From CATQHD01 sp965202675 (GTDB lineage: Bacteria; Actinomycetota; Acidimicrobiia; Spongiisociales; Spongiisociaceae), in contig OZ241842.1 of the NCBI GenBank assembly GCA_965202675.1, forward strand, positions 558,001-622,000: a stretch of DNA of 64,000 nucleotides, given 5' to 3'. Position numbers and translations under genes: made by a program. How positions within the stretch are numbered: the first letter of the stretch is position 1; every line of letters begins with the position of its first letter. The notes beneath the pieces were generated by a model that saw only the letters and a program-made list of their open reading frames with translations, did no database searches and had not been told where the DNA came from. Below, in pieces: positions 17,622 to 27,175 of this stretch.

Positions 17622-18451
17622 AGGTACCTCACTATGTTGCCCTCGTTGCGCACGAAGCTGAGGACGCCGCCCAGCCCGATCACCGCAATCCATACCAGAG
17701 CCAGCGCGAACGCCCCGCCGTCGAGCGGGCGGCCCATCAGCGCCATACGGTAGAAGGACAGCAATCCGAACAGCGGGTTGAGGGAAGCCAGCTGCTCCAT
17801 CAATCCCCCCCGGCTCTCGATCAGGCTGAGAGGCCAGATAATCGGCGACAGGTAGAGCCACAGCCTGGTGATATGAGGAATGAGGTTGTTGATGTCCCGG
17901 AAGGGAATGGCCAGCCGGGCGGTCCATCCGGCCAGGCCCAGGTTGAACAGGGTGTGAAGGGCGAAGGCGGCCGGCAGCCAGACCAGGGCGGCGCCCGGCC
18001 CCACCCCGTTGACCGGCCAGGCGATCAGGTAGTAGACCCCCAGCGACAGGATGAACCCGATCCCGGTTTCGATGACGGCCGAGATGGGCAGCACCAGCCG
18101 GGGGAAGCGGATGTTCACCAGCAGCCTCCCGTTGGCCAGGATGCTGTTGGCGCCCGAGGTCATGGTGGTGGCGGTGTAGTTGAACACGAACACCCCCGAC
18201 AGCAGCCAGGCCAGGAAGTCGGGGTCGCCGCGCCGCCCGTCGAAGATCACCCCGAACACCAGGAAGTAGATGGCCGCCATGATCAAGGGGTTCAGCACCC
18301 ACCAGAACAGTCCGAGGGAGGTGGAGGCGTTGCGGGCCTTCAGGTTCCCCATCGCCAGGAACCAGCCGAACTCCCTCCACCGCCACAGGTTGCGCAGGTA
18401 GATGCGCCAGCCCGACAGGCTGGGGGCTTCGCCGGTGGTAACGGTAGACAC
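17618..18451 (-). CDS. ABC-2 type polysaccharide export permease (Wzm/TagG-like)
   Basis: A 277-residue membrane protein with about six transmembrane helices (LGLFWWVLNPLIMAAIYFLV; WLLSGVFVFNYT; IGFILSLGVYYLIAW; AFALHTLFNLGLAG; LIPHITRLWLYLSPIIWPL; C-terminal ALALVWIAVIGLGGVLSF). Motifs such as NPLIMAAIYFLVFGVIF and SGANSILAN...NIRFPRLVLP are typical of the ABC-2 polysaccharide exporter family. It starts at GTG 18451 and is translationally coupled to its ATPase. Confidence 0.88.
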   Translation of the reverse strand: MSTVTTGEAPSLSGWRIYLRNLWRWREFGWFLAMGNLKARNASTSLGLFWWVLNPLIMAAIYFLVFGVIFDGRRGDPDFLAWLLSGVFVFNYTATTMTSGANSILANGRLLVNIRFPRLVLPISAVIETGIGFILSLGVYYLIAWPVNGVGPGAALVWLPAAFALHTLFNLGLAGWTARLAIPFRDINNLIPHITRLWLYLSPIIWPLSLIESRGGLMEQLASLNPLFGLLSFYRMALMGRPLDGGAFALALVWIAVIGLGGVLSFVRNEGNIVRYL

Positions 18452-18570
18452 GCCGCCCGATTCTATGGCCGCCGGACCATCTTGTCAGCCATTCCCGCGG
18501 TCGATTGTGAGCCGTCATGCAGGGCGCCGAGACGCATTGCCCCCTCCCCCGATGGTACGCTGACATATTC

Positions 18571-18792
18571 ATGCGGCGCACCACCATCAAATTGCCGGAC
18601 GAGCTCGACGCCCTGCTTCGTCATGAAGCGGAACGCCGCGGTGTAACGATTTCCAGGATCACGCGCGAGGCGATCGAGAGCTACCTCGAGGGAGGGCGGC
18701 GCCGGCTCGGCGCGGCGGGCGCGGGGCGCAGCGGGAGGACCGACATCTCCGAGAGGATCGAGGAAATCCTGGCCGAAGGGGCAGCCCGATAG
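18571..18792 (+). CDS. ribbon-helix-helix antitoxin
   Basis: A 73-residue CopG/Arc-type protein: MRRTTIKLPDELDALLRHEA gives the DNA-binding beta strand and first helix, followed by RGVTISRITREAIESYL. The C-terminal tail (TDISERIEEILAEG) would wrap a VapC-type toxin. It is intact, but the toxin gene that follows is broken. The ATG at 18571 is preferred over an upstream in-frame ATG because the beta strand begins exactly there. Confidence 0.8.
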   Translation: MRRTTIKLPDELDALLRHEAERRGVTISRITREAIESYLEGGRRRLGAAGAGRSGRTDISERIEEILAEGAAR

Positions 18793-18970
18793 CCGTCCTG
18801 GTAGACACCGGACCTCTCTTGCGCATATGTAGACGCCGACGACCGCCGCCATGAGGAATGCCCGTATCTCCTTTTACAGGCTCGGCGTCTCGGCGATCAT
18901 TACCCTCGACCGGCGGCATTTTTCGATCATCCGGCCCGCCCATACCCCTGTATTCGAGCTTCTTCCGTGA
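18793..18970 (+). pseudogene. VapC-type PIN toxin remnant
   Basis: Immediately after the antitoxin the sequence encodes AVLVDTGPLL (first PIN strand with the catalytic Asp). One extra base near 18823-18830 shifts the frame of YVDADDRRHEEC. After a large deletion the end of a PIN domain appears in another frame: VSAIITLDRRHFSIIRP then FELLP and a TGA at 18968. The middle of the domain, with the other catalytic acids, is missing, so the toxin is dead. Confidence 0.75.
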
Positions 18971-18989
18971 CGAAGGGTTCGGCGGGCCG

Positions 18990-20975
18990 TCAGGACCCGT
19001 CCAGCCAGGCGGCCAGGCGCTCGGCCACCGCCGGGCCGGTGAAGCCCAGCTCCTCCGCGATCCGGCCCGCCGGCGCCGACGCCCCGAAGCGGTCGATGCC
19101 GATGGTGAGGCCGTCCGGTCCGGCGAACCGGTCCCATCCGTAGGTGGAAGCGGCCTCGAGGGTGGCCGTCGGCAGGCCCGCCCCCAGCACCTCCCGGCGG
19201 TATTCCTCCGGCTGATCCATGAACAGCTCCACGCAGGGCATGCTCACCACCCGGATCGAATACGAATCCGCCAAGAGATCAGCCGCCGCCAGCGCGGTGG
19301 AAACCTCCGATCCGGTGGCGATCAGCACCGCCCCGCCCCCCTCCCGGAGCACATACCCCCCGCGGGCCGCCCCGCCTTCCCGTCCGGTGCGGTCGAGGAC
19401 CGGCACCCCCTGGCGGGTGCCCAGGATGATGGCCGGACGGCGCTGGTTGAGCACCGTCTCCCAGGCCTCGACCATCTCCCCCGCGTCGGCCGGGCGGAAC
19501 ACCGCCATGTTGGGCATGGCCCGCATGGCCGCCAGATGCTCGATGGGCTGGTGGGTGGGTCCGTCCTCCCCCAGGAACACCGACTCGTGGGTGAAGACCC
19601 AGATGGAGGGGATGTCCATCAGGGCCGAGAGCCGCACCGCCGGACGCATGTAGTCGCTGAACACGAAGAAGGTCGATCCGTAGGGGCGCAGCCCGCCGTG
19701 GAGGGCCATGCCGTTGACCACCGCGCCCATGGCGTGTTCCCGCACCCCGAAGCACAGGTTGCGGCCGGAGCGGTTCTCCCGCGAGAAGGTCCCTCCGACG
19801 GACAGGTGGGTCTTGGTGGATTCGACCAGATCGGCGCCGCCTCCGATCAAACCGGGGACCTTCTCCCCGATCTCGTCGAATACGGCGCCCATGGCGTTGC
19901 GGGTGGCCACCCCCGCCCCTGCCTCGAAACCCGGGCCGGCCAGGCGCACCGGCGCCGGGTCGTGGTAGGCGGACCAGCGGGCGGCCAACTCGGGGGACTC
20001 CCCGGCGGCGGCCTCGAAGCGCTCTGACCAGGCGGCCCTGGCCGTCCGCCCCCGTTCCATCCCGGCCCCGAAGAACTCCCGCACCCCTTCGGGAACGTGG
20101 AAATCCTCGTCCGGCCATCCCGCCGCCCGCCGCCATCCGGCGATCTCCTCGGCGCCGAGGGGGGCTCCATGGGCGGCGGGGGTGTCCTGCTTGCCGGGGG
20201 CGCCCTTGCCGATGTTGGTGCGGGCGATGATCAGGGAGGGCCGTTCGGCCTCGGCGGCGGCCTCCGCCAGGGCGGCGTCTATGGCCGGGGGGTCGTGCCC
20301 GTCTATCCGCAGGGTGTGCCATCCCGCCGCCTCGAAGCGGGCGGCCGCGTCTTCGCTGAAGGTGAGGTCGGTGGGTCCGTCGATGGAGATGCGGTTGTCG
20401 TCGTAGATGTAGTTGAGCTTGCCCAGACCCAGATGACCGGCCAGGGAAGCGGCCTCCGACGACACCCCTTCCATCAGGTCGCCGTCGGATACGAACGCCC
20501 AGGTGCGGTGGTCCACCAGGTCTTCCCCGAACACGGAGGAGAGGTGCGCCTCGGCGACGGCCATCCCGACCGCCGTTCCGAAACCCTGTCCGAGCGGTCC
20601 GGTGGTCATCTCGATCCCCAGATCGGGTTCGTATTCGGGGTGGCCGGCGGTGTGCGAGCCCCACTGGCGGAAGTTTTTCAGCTCCTCCATGGAGAGCGGA
20701 AAACCGCACAGATGGAGCACCGCGTACAGGAGCATGGAACCGTGGCCGTTGGATAGCACGAAGCGGTCGCGGTCCGGCCAGCGCGGGTCGCCGGGATCCA
20801 CCAACAGACGGCGGGACCAGAACACCGTTGCCAGGTCGGCCATCCCCATCGGCATCCCCGGATGGCCGGAGCCGGCCCGCTGGACGGCGTCCATGGCCAG
20901 GGCTCGGATGGTGTGGGCGGCCCGGGTGTGCCGGTCGAGGTCGATGGGCGGAAGCGCCGCCGCGTCCAGCCGCAC
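18990..20975 (-). CDS. tkt: transketolase
   Basis: A 661-residue thiamine-diphosphate enzyme of the pentose phosphate pathway. The N-terminal domain has AVQRAGSGHPGMPMG (substrate His), GHGSMLLYA and the ThDP motif VSDGDLMEGVSSEAASLAGH; the middle domain has FGVREHAMGAVVNG and STFFVFSDYMRPAVRLSAL; the C-terminal domain carries STYGWDRFAG. Length matches the family. GTG at 20975 is chosen because the longer frame overlaps the upstream thioredoxin-like gene, whose stop lies 2 nt before. Confidence 0.92.
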   Translation of the reverse strand: MRLDAAALPPIDLDRHTRAAHTIRALAMDAVQRAGSGHPGMPMGMADLATVFWSRRLLVDPGDPRWPDRDRFVLSNGHGSMLLYAVLHLCGFPLSMEELKNFRQWGSHTAGHPEYEPDLGIEMTTGPLGQGFGTAVGMAVAEAHLSSVFGEDLVDHRTWAFVSDGDLMEGVSSEAASLAGHLGLGKLNYIYDDNRISIDGPTDLTFSEDAAARFEAAGWHTLRIDGHDPPAIDAALAEAAAEAERPSLIIARTNIGKGAPGKQDTPAAHGAPLGAEEIAGWRRAAGWPDEDFHVPEGVREFFGAGMERGRTARAAWSERFEAAAGESPELAARWSAYHDPAPVRLAGPGFEAGAGVATRNAMGAVFDEIGEKVPGLIGGGADLVESTKTHLSVGGTFSRENRSGRNLCFGVREHAMGAVVNGMALHGGLRPYGSTFFVFSDYMRPAVRLSALMDIPSIWVFTHESVFLGEDGPTHQPIEHLAAMRAMPNMAVFRPADAGEMVEAWETVLNQRRPAIILGTRQGVPVLDRTGREGGAARGGYVLREGGGAVLIATGSEVSTALAAADLLADSYSIRVVSMPCVELFMDQPEEYRREVLGAGLPTATLEAASTYGWDRFAGPDGLTIGIDRFGASAPAGRIAEELGFTGPAVAERLAAWLDGS

Positions 20976-20977
20976 GG

Positions 20978-21706
20978 CTAGCCTCCCGCCGCCAGCCCGC
21001 CCAGCAGGGCACCCACCAGGTCGGGGGGCTGCCCTCCGGCCAGGCGCTGCACCACGTTGCCCGATCCGTCCACCAGCACGTAGTACGGGAAGGAAGTCAG
21101 GCCGAAGGCGTCGGAGATGCGGCTGGCCGCGTCGTCCACCACCACCCGCGGGGTCCAGCCCTCCCGCCGCAGCCAGGCATCGGGCGGATAGTTGGGCCTG
21201 ATTTCGCTGATGGAGGTGGCCACCGACACCAGGTCCACCCCGGCGGGGACGCCGTTCTGGTCGATCCAGGACTGCAGGGCCGGCACCTCCCGCTGGCAGT
21301 GGACGCACCAATGGGCCAGGAACAGGATCATCTTCGGCGCCCCGTCGTTTTCTATCGAAGCGGGGTTCCCGTCAAAGTCGAGCGACGAAACCTCGGGGGC
21401 GGACATGCCGAGGGCGGGGTCGTCCCCCGAGTTGCCGTCGAAGGACGGCAGGGCGCCTCCGGAGATATCAACGTCGGGGAAGGGGAAGCCGCCTCCCCCC
21501 GGATTGTTGGTCTCCTCGCTCGCCAGCGTGATTCCCAGCACCACCACGGCGGCCAGCCCCACCAGACCGGCGGCGGCGATGATCACCTTCTTCCCGATGC
21601 CGGAGGGTTTCTCTTCTCCCGTTGCGGGGAGGACCGGAACGGGCGGGGCCGGCCCGGCGGCCGGTTTGGTCTTCGGCTGGCTTCGTTTGCCCTCGGTTCT
21701 TGCCAT
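20978..21706 (-). CDS. membrane-anchored TlpA/ResA-like thioredoxin
   Basis: A 242-residue protein with a basic, Pro-rich cytoplasmic N-terminus, one transmembrane helix (VIIAAAGLVGLAAVVVLGIT, about 41-60) and an extracytoplasmic thioredoxin domain. The active site is FLAHWCVHCQREVPAL (CVHC, about 130). The cis-Pro is in LTSFPYYVLVDGSG. It likely reduces or oxidises periplasmic-side thiols, alongside DsbB just downstream. It precedes transketolase by 2 nt, an unusual operon partner. Confidence 0.85.
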   Translation of the reverse strand: MARTEGKRSQPKTKPAAGPAPPVPVLPATGEEKPSGIGKKVIIAAAGLVGLAAVVVLGITLASEETNNPGGGGFPFPDVDISGGALPSFDGNSGDDPALGMSAPEVSSLDFDGNPASIENDGAPKMILFLAHWCVHCQREVPALQSWIDQNGVPAGVDLVSVATSISEIRPNYPPDAWLRREGWTPRVVVDDAASRISDAFGLTSFPYYVLVDGSGNVVQRLAGGQPPDLVGALLGGLAAGG

Positions 21707-21743
21707 TTGTGGGTGCTCCTGTCGTGTTTGCTGTGTCGGGTTC

Positions 21744-22277
21744 CTATGTCGGGCGGACGGGCGGCGGCCGGCCCAGCATGCTCAACCCCGCCAGCAGGGC
21801 GATCACCAAGAACCCGGTGAACGCCATGAACGGTATCGACATGAAACCGAATTGCCGGATATAGATGAGGGTGCAGGGCGCCGACGCGGCGCAGAACTGT
21901 TCGGATCCGCCCCACCATCCGAGTTGCTCCCCGTAATGGTAGACGGCGGTGAGGGCGCCCAGCGAGGAGAGGCCCAGGGCGGCCGGCGCCGCCCACCGGG
22001 TGGGGCGGAACAGCGACGCCGCTATCAGCAGCAGGGCGAGCGGATACATGAAACCCCGCTGGACCCAGCACAGCAGGCAGGGAACAAAGCCTTCCACCTC
22101 CGACAGGTAGAGCGATCCCAGGGCGGCGACGGCGGCGACGGCCCCGCCCAGCGGCAGGGCGTAGGGCCTCATCTCTCTGACCGCGGCGGGTCTGGCGGCG
22201 GGCACGGCGAGCGTGAAGGCCAAGGTCAGCCCGCCGGCCAGGGCCAAGAGGCTGAGCAGCGAGAAGAACAGGATCAT
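21744..22277 (-). CDS. dsbB: DsbB/BdbC-family disulfide-bond oxidoreductase
   Basis: A 177-residue membrane protein with four transmembrane helices. The first cysteine pair is in the VPCLLCWVQR motif (about 66-69), and the second pair FCAASAPC (about 129-136) is in the extracytoplasmic loop. These are the DsbB quinone-linked cysteines that reoxidise a DsbA-type thiol oxidase. It is 37 nt upstream of the thioredoxin-like gene in the same direction. Confidence 0.85.
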   Translation of the reverse strand: MILFFSLLSLLALAGGLTLAFTLAVPAARPAAVREMRPYALPLGGAVAAVAALGSLYLSEVEGFVPCLLCWVQRGFMYPLALLLIAASLFRPTRWAAPAALGLSSLGALTAVYHYGEQLGWWGGSEQFCAASAPCTLIYIRQFGFMSIPFMAFTGFLVIALLAGLSMLGRPPPVRPT

Positions 22278-22350
22278 GTCGAGAGTGATATCTTAGGTCG
22301 GGCGCAGGGGCAATAGAGGCCGGGGCGCGTCCGCACCCGGCCCCCGGGGT

Positions 22351-22722
22351 TCAGGCATGGGCGGGCGGCGCCCGGTGCTCCTCCAGCACGGCCAGGCCGG
22401 CCCATTCGAGGGTGCGGGCGTGGGTGGCCTCCAGCACCACGTCGGGGGCCATGCCGGCCTGCTCGGCCTCCACCCATCGAGCGGCGCAAAGGCACCAGCG
22501 GTCGCCGGGCTTCAGGCCGGGGAAGCGCATGGCGGGCATGGGAGTGGACAGGTCGTTGCCCACCGAGCGCGAGAACTCGAGGAACTCCTCGGTTACCACC
22601 ACGCACACCGTGTGAACGCCGTAGTCCCCGCCGTCCGTATTGCAGCACCCGTCCCGGAACCACCCCGTCAACGGATCCCGTGAGCATTCCTGCAATTCCC
22701 CGCCCAGAACGTTGCGCGCCAT
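22351..22722 (-). CDS. DUF2237 family protein
   Basis: A 123-residue protein matching DUF2237 from end to end: ARNVLGGELQECSRDPLTG at the start, then FRDGCCNTDGGDYGVHTVCV, FSRSVGNDLSTP, FPGLKPGDRWCLCAARW and VVLEATHARTLEW. Several conserved Cys and His residues suggest a metal site, but the function is unknown. I prefer the ATG at 22722 over the in-frame ATG at 22746 because homologues start at this Met-Ala-Arg-Asn. Confidence 0.85.
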   Translation of the reverse strand: MARNVLGGELQECSRDPLTGWFRDGCCNTDGGDYGVHTVCVVVTEEFLEFSRSVGNDLSTPMPAMRFPGLKPGDRWCLCAARWVEAEQAGMAPDVVLEATHARTLEWAGLAVLEEHRAPPAHA

Positions 22723-22866
22723 GCCCGGATTGAAACACATCCACAACCGAGAGCCAAAAACCCATGGACGGTTTGGCCGTCTGCGAACCCGAAATACGGC
22801 ATATCAGAACCCGGCGTACACCGGGCCTGCTTGGGGCGGTATCGAGTATTCAGGAAGAGTTCCGGG

Positions 22867-23232
22867 TCAGAAACTCTGGCCGAAGCTGGAGACGCCCCGG
22901 AGCCCCAGCCCCATCATGAACAGGAGGGTCAGACCCCAGTAGAGGGCGGGCCGGCGGCGGTACTGCGCCCGATATATGTAGACGAAGGTCAGCGTCAGGA
23001 GGATCACGATGCCGTAGAACATATGGATGCTGCCCGGCTCGAAGTCCTGGCCGAACAGCACCAGACCCATCCCCACCTGGGCGGTCATCACCCCCGCCGA
23101 CAATCCCACCGCCGCCTTGAACACCCGGTCGATCGGACGCCGCAGGAAGTGATAGACGAGGGCCGCCAGCCCCGAAGCCCCGCACATCCAGATGGCCGCC
23201 CATCCCAACCAGCTGTGCACCGACGACAACAC
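22867..23232 (-). CDS. four-helix membrane protein of unknown function
   Basis: A 121-residue integral membrane protein with four helices (WLGWAAIWMCGASGLAALVY; AAVGLSAGVMTAQVGMGLVLF; MFYGIVILLTLTFVYIY; LYWGLTLLFMMGLGLRGV). Conserved-looking His residues at the start of helix 1 (VHSWLGW) and helix 3 (IHMFYG) could ligate heme, as in small cytochrome-b561-like proteins; this is speculative. It lies 29 nt after the acyl-CoA ligase gene on the same strand. Confidence 0.65.
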   Translation of the reverse strand: MLSSVHSWLGWAAIWMCGASGLAALVYHFLRRPIDRVFKAAVGLSAGVMTAQVGMGLVLFGQDFEPGSIHMFYGIVILLTLTFVYIYRAQYRRRPALYWGLTLLFMMGLGLRGVSSFGQSF

Positions 23233-23261
23233 CTCGGCCGGCCCCGGTTCTCCCGGCTCTC

Positions 23262-24905
23262 TCAGATCCGGTCCAGGAACAGGTCGGAATAGCGGTCACG
23301 CACCACCTTCTTGTCGAATTTGCCGGTGCCGGTCTTGGGAACCTCGTCCACGAACAGGTAGCGGTCGGGCAGCCACCAGCGGGCCGCCCTGCCCTCCAGG
23401 TGGGCGTTCAGCTCCTCTTCGGTCACCTGCTGCCCCGGATGGGCGACGACCACCGCCAGGGGCCGCTCCTGCCACTTGGGATGGGCTATCCCCACCACCG
23501 CCGCCTCCGCCACCTTCGGATGGGCCATGATCATGTTCTCCAGGTCGATAGACGAGATCCACTCCCCGCCGGACTTGATCACATCCTTGGCGCGGTCGGT
23601 GATGCGGATGTAACCCTCCGGGGTGATCTTGCACACGTCCCCGGTCCGCAGCCAGCCGTCCGCCATCGTCTCGGCGGTGCGGTCGTCCCGCAGGTACTCG
23701 GCGGCGATCCAAGGGCCCTGGATGAGCAGCTCCCCGAACGCTTCCCCGTCCTGGGGCAGCTCGCGCCCCTCGTCGTCCACGATCTTCACCTTCAGGCCGA
23801 GGATCGGCAGGCCGGTCGAGTCCAGAAAATCGAGCTGGCGCTCCCAGTCCCAATCCTTGTCGAGGCGGAGGTCGGCGATGGCGGACACCGGGTTGGTCTC
23901 GGTCATCCCCCAGCCCTGGGCCACCCGGATGCCCCGCTCCCTCCGGTACCAGTCGATCATGGCCCGCGGCGCCGCCGAACCCCCCGACAGCACAGAGCGG
24001 ATCGACGAGGTGTCCCGTTCGGGATGGGCCGACAGGTAGTTCTGTATCCCCAGCCAAACGGTCGGCACCCCCGCCGAATGGGTTACCTTCTCCCCTTCGA
24101 TCAGGCCGACCAGCGCCCCCGGCGAGAGGTCGCGGCCCGGGTAGGTCAGCTTGGCGCCGACGGCGGTGGCCATGAACGGATACCCCCAGGCGGCGGCGTG
24201 GAACATAGGCACAACCGGCATGAAGTTGGCGGACGAATCCAGCGGCCTGACCACCAGGTTGGAGAGGGTGTGCATGTAGGTGGAACGCTGGGTGTAGGCC
24301 ACGCCTTTGGGGTGTCCGGTGGTGCCGGAGGTGTAGCAGTACATGTGGGGGGAGCGCTCGTCCAGCTCCGGCCAGCCGCCCTCGTAAGCCCCGGCGTCGG
24401 CGATCAGCTCCTCGTAGTCGAGGGCCCCGGGCAGCGAGGCGCCGGCCGGGCCGCCTTCGAGCAGGATCCAGTTGCGGACGTTGGGAAGCCGGGGGGCGAC
24501 GGCGGCGGCGGTTTCGATCATGTCGGCGGAAACGAAGACGGCCAGGTCCCCGGCGTGGTCGATGATGTAGCGGATCTGATCGGCCGGCAGCCGGAGGTTG
24601 ACCGTGTGGCAGATGCGTCCGGTGTTGGCGGCGGCCCAGTAGATCTCGTGATGCTGGTGGGTGTTCCAGGCCAGCGTCCCCACGGGGCCGCCGGGCTCGA
24701 TCCCCAACCGCTCCAGGGCGCCCGCCAGCCTCCGCACCCGTCCGTCGGTCTCTCCGTAGGTGGTGCGGTGGAGCGACCCGTCCCCGTTCACCGAGACGAT
24801 CTCCTGCTCCGGGTAGATGCGCACCGCCCTCTCGTAAAGGGTGGACAGCAGGAGCGGATAGTCCATCATGTGGGGAGCCGCGGGCAACGCTTCCCTCCTC
24901 GCCAA
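23262..24905 (-). CDS. long-chain fatty-acid-CoA ligase-like AMP-binding enzyme
   Basis: A 547-residue ANL-superfamily enzyme. The P-loop is YCYTSGTTGHPKGVAYTQ (about 180-197), A5 is AQGWGMTETNPVS, A7 GWLRTGDV, A8 RITDRAKDVIKSGGEWIS, and the catalytic A10 lysine is in PKTGTGKFDKK (about 531). It activates a carboxylic acid to an acyl-CoA. It resembles medium/long-chain FadD proteins. It is divergent from a second ligase, with 120 bp between starts. A start at the internal MDYPLLL is also possible. Confidence 0.85.
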   Translation of the reverse strand: MARREALPAAPHMMDYPLLLSTLYERAVRIYPEQEIVSVNGDGSLHRTTYGETDGRVRRLAGALERLGIEPGGPVGTLAWNTHQHHEIYWAAANTGRICHTVNLRLPADQIRYIIDHAGDLAVFVSADMIETAAAVAPRLPNVRNWILLEGGPAGASLPGALDYEELIADAGAYEGGWPELDERSPHMYCYTSGTTGHPKGVAYTQRSTYMHTLSNLVVRPLDSSANFMPVVPMFHAAAWGYPFMATAVGAKLTYPGRDLSPGALVGLIEGEKVTHSAGVPTVWLGIQNYLSAHPERDTSSIRSVLSGGSAAPRAMIDWYRRERGIRVAQGWGMTETNPVSAIADLRLDKDWDWERQLDFLDSTGLPILGLKVKIVDDEGRELPQDGEAFGELLIQGPWIAAEYLRDDRTAETMADGWLRTGDVCKITPEGYIRITDRAKDVIKSGGEWISSIDLENMIMAHPKVAEAAVVGIAHPKWQERPLAVVVAHPGQQVTEEELNAHLEGRAARWWLPDRYLFVDEVPKTGTGKFDKKVVRDRYSDLFLDRI

Positions 24906-25025
24906 TGACCGCCGATGGTAGCCGAGGCCGCCGGCGGCCCCGCGGTCGGGGGAAGTTTCGAGAGGGCCGGGCGGCCGTCCGGGCCGGGCGCGGCGTCCGG
25001 CGGGCGGGTATCCTCTCCGGGCACT

Positions 25026-26624
25026 ATGGCCGACGTCAATCGAACCGAGCTGACGCCCCTGTCCTTCCTGGAGCGGTCTTCGATCGTATACGCCGACAAG
25101 ACGGCCATAGTGGACGGCGAACGCCGCCTTACCTACCGGGAGACGGCAAGGCAGACCACCCTGATGGCCGGCGCCCTAGAGAAATCCGGGGTCGGGGCGG
25201 GCGACCGGGCGGCTTTCCTGTGTTCCAACATCCCCGAGATGCTGATGGCCCATTTTGCCGCGCCGCTGATCGGGGCGGTGCTGGTGGCGGTGAACACCCG
25301 GCTCTCGCCCGAAGAGATCCGGTACATCCTCGACCATTCGGGGGCGAAGATCCTGATCGGGGAGTCCGACCTGCTGGCCGGCCTGGACGGGGCGGCAGAC
25401 GGCCTCGACGCCGTTGCCGAAGTGGTCTCCATCGACCGGGGCGGCGGCGAAGCCGGATACCCGGCCACGCCCTACGAGGAGTTCCTGGCCAGGGGTTCCG
25501 ACGACCCCCGGCCCTGGCGGGTGGACGACGAGGAGCGCATGATCTCCATCAACTACACCTCGGGCACCACCGGCCGCCCGAAGGGGGTCGTGTTCACCCA
25601 CCGGGGCGCCTACCTCAACTCCCTGGGCGAGGTCATCCACTCCCGCCACACGCCCCGGTCCGTATACCTCTGGACCCTTCCCATGTTCCATTGCAACGGC
25701 TGGTGCACCGCGTGGGGCGTTACGGGAATCGGCGGCACCCACGTCTGCCTGCCCCGCGTCGACCCGGCCGAGGTGTGGGCGCTGATCGACTCGGAGGGGG
25801 TGACCCACTTCAACGCCGCCCCCACCGTTCTGATCAGCCTGGCCAACGCCCCCCAAGCCCATCCCTTCGGGCATCCGGTGACCATCACCACCGCCGGCGC
25901 CCCGCCCAGCCCCGCCATCATCGAGGCCATGGAAGGGTTGGGGGCGTCGATCGTCCACGCCTACGGCCTGACCGAGACCTACGGTCCGCACACCGTCTGC
26001 GAGCTGCAGGACGGGGTGGAGGACCTGCCGGCGGACGAGAGGGCGCGGTTCCTGTCCCGCCAGGGCGTGGCGTTCATAACCGCCGATCCGGTGCGGGTGG
26101 TGGACGAGAACATGCAGGACGTGCCCAGGGACGCCGCCGCCATGGGAGAGGTGGTGATGCGGGGCAACAACGTGATGAAGGGCTACTTCAACGACCCCGA
26201 AGCCACCGCCCAAGCCTTCCGGGGCGGCTTCTTCCACTCCGGCGACATAGCGGTATGGCATCCCGACCATTACATCGACCTGCGCGACCGCTCCAAGGAC
26301 ATCATCATCTCCGGCGGCGAGAACATCTCCACCATCGAGGTGGAGAAGGCCATCGCCGGACATCCGGCGGTGATGGAGTGCGCGGTGGTGGCCGTCCCCC
26401 ACGAACACTGGGGAGAGCGGCCCAAGGCCTTCGTGGTGCCCAAAGCCGGCCGGACCGTCCAGCCCCGGGAGATCATCGACCACGTCCGGAACAGCCTGGC
26501 CCGCTTCAAGGCCCCCGACGAAGTGGAGCTGGTAGAAACCCTGCCCAAGACCTCCACCGGAAAGATCCAGAAGTTCGTCCTCCGCGACCGGGAATGGGCC
26601 GGACGGGAGCACCGGATCAACTGA
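25026..26624 (+). CDS. acyl-CoA synthetase of the DmdB/medium-chain type
   Basis: A 532-residue ANL-superfamily ligase. The N-terminus LTPLSFLERSSIVYADKTAI is the form shared by DmdB-like 3-methylmercaptopropionyl-CoA ligases and related acyl-CoA synthetases. Core motifs are NYTSGTTGRPKGVVFTHRG, HAYGLTETYGPHTVCE, FFHSGDIAVWHPDHYI, SKDIIISGGENIS, and the A10 lysine in PKTSTGKIQKF. The substrate cannot be fixed without modelling. Repeat copy B follows directly after the stop. Confidence 0.82.
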   Translation: MADVNRTELTPLSFLERSSIVYADKTAIVDGERRLTYRETARQTTLMAGALEKSGVGAGDRAAFLCSNIPEMLMAHFAAPLIGAVLVAVNTRLSPEEIRYILDHSGAKILIGESDLLAGLDGAADGLDAVAEVVSIDRGGGEAGYPATPYEEFLARGSDDPRPWRVDDEERMISINYTSGTTGRPKGVVFTHRGAYLNSLGEVIHSRHTPRSVYLWTLPMFHCNGWCTAWGVTGIGGTHVCLPRVDPAEVWALIDSEGVTHFNAAPTVLISLANAPQAHPFGHPVTITTAGAPPSPAIIEAMEGLGASIVHAYGLTETYGPHTVCELQDGVEDLPADERARFLSRQGVAFITADPVRVVDENMQDVPRDAAAMGEVVMRGNNVMKGYFNDPEATAQAFRGGFFHSGDIAVWHPDHYIDLRDRSKDIIISGGENISTIEVEKAIAGHPAVMECAVVAVPHEHWGERPKAFVVPKAGRTVQPREIIDHVRNSLARFKAPDEVELVETLPKTSTGKIQKFVLRDREWAGREHRIN

Positions 26625-26640
26625 CGAGCCGGCGAGCCGG

Positions 26641-27140
26641 CCTCAAATCATGGAAGTGACAAAAAAATCCCGCCGGATCCCCCGCAAGGGTATTGACCTT
26701 GTCGCACCGATGCTGTATTAATGAAAGAGCCGCAAGCACCTCCGGTCGGCAGGCGCCGCAGACCGAGTCAGGGATCATATTCCGAACGCGACCCTGCCGG
26801 GTACTGACCGAACGCGTCCGGATTCTCGGTGGTGGCGGTGGGGGCCGGGCCCGCAAAGCGGGGCGCGGGGGGCGGCGTTTTTCGCGTTCTGGCCGGGGTC
26901 CGGGGATGGGGCAGGGGCTTGACCAGGGGGTTGACAGGGAAAGGGTTCGGGTTTACGCGGTGTTGGTGCTTCTCGGTATGACAACCGGGGTAGAGGATGC
27001 ACGGACAGGGAATGCCTTTCACCGTTCCGTCGGCGGCGGGCGCAGCGCCCCGCCGGCCGTGCTCATCGGGCGGAACCATCCAACAGTTGCTTGCGCCGGG
27101 GGCGTCTTCCGGCGCCCTGTCCGCGTCCGCTCTTTATCCT
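26641..27140 (+). repeat. dispersed intergenic repeat, copy B
   Basis: Second copy of the family described at 8063, in the same orientation. The first ~240 bp are very similar to copy A; the tail has a longer G-rich insert, then the shared CCGTTCCGTCGGCGG block with a strong hairpin around GGGCGCAGCGCCC, and ends in CAACAGTTGCTTGCGCCGGG, which copy A also has. It lies entirely between genes. Confidence 0.85.
26728..26882 (+). ncRNA. candidate small RNA of the repeat family, copy B
   Basis: TTGACC (26693-26698), a 17-nt spacer and TATTAAT (26716-26722) form the promoter. The transcript would start near 26728 and end at the T5 run at 26878-26882, about 155 nt. It has the same CGGTC/GACCG hairpin, the TCCGAACGCG/CGCGTCCGGA stem with one mismatch, and a CCCGC-AAA-GCGGG hairpin. 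Confidence 0.55.
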
Positions 27141-27175
27141 CGGTTCCGCCGCGCCCGCCCCCTATAGTTACACCT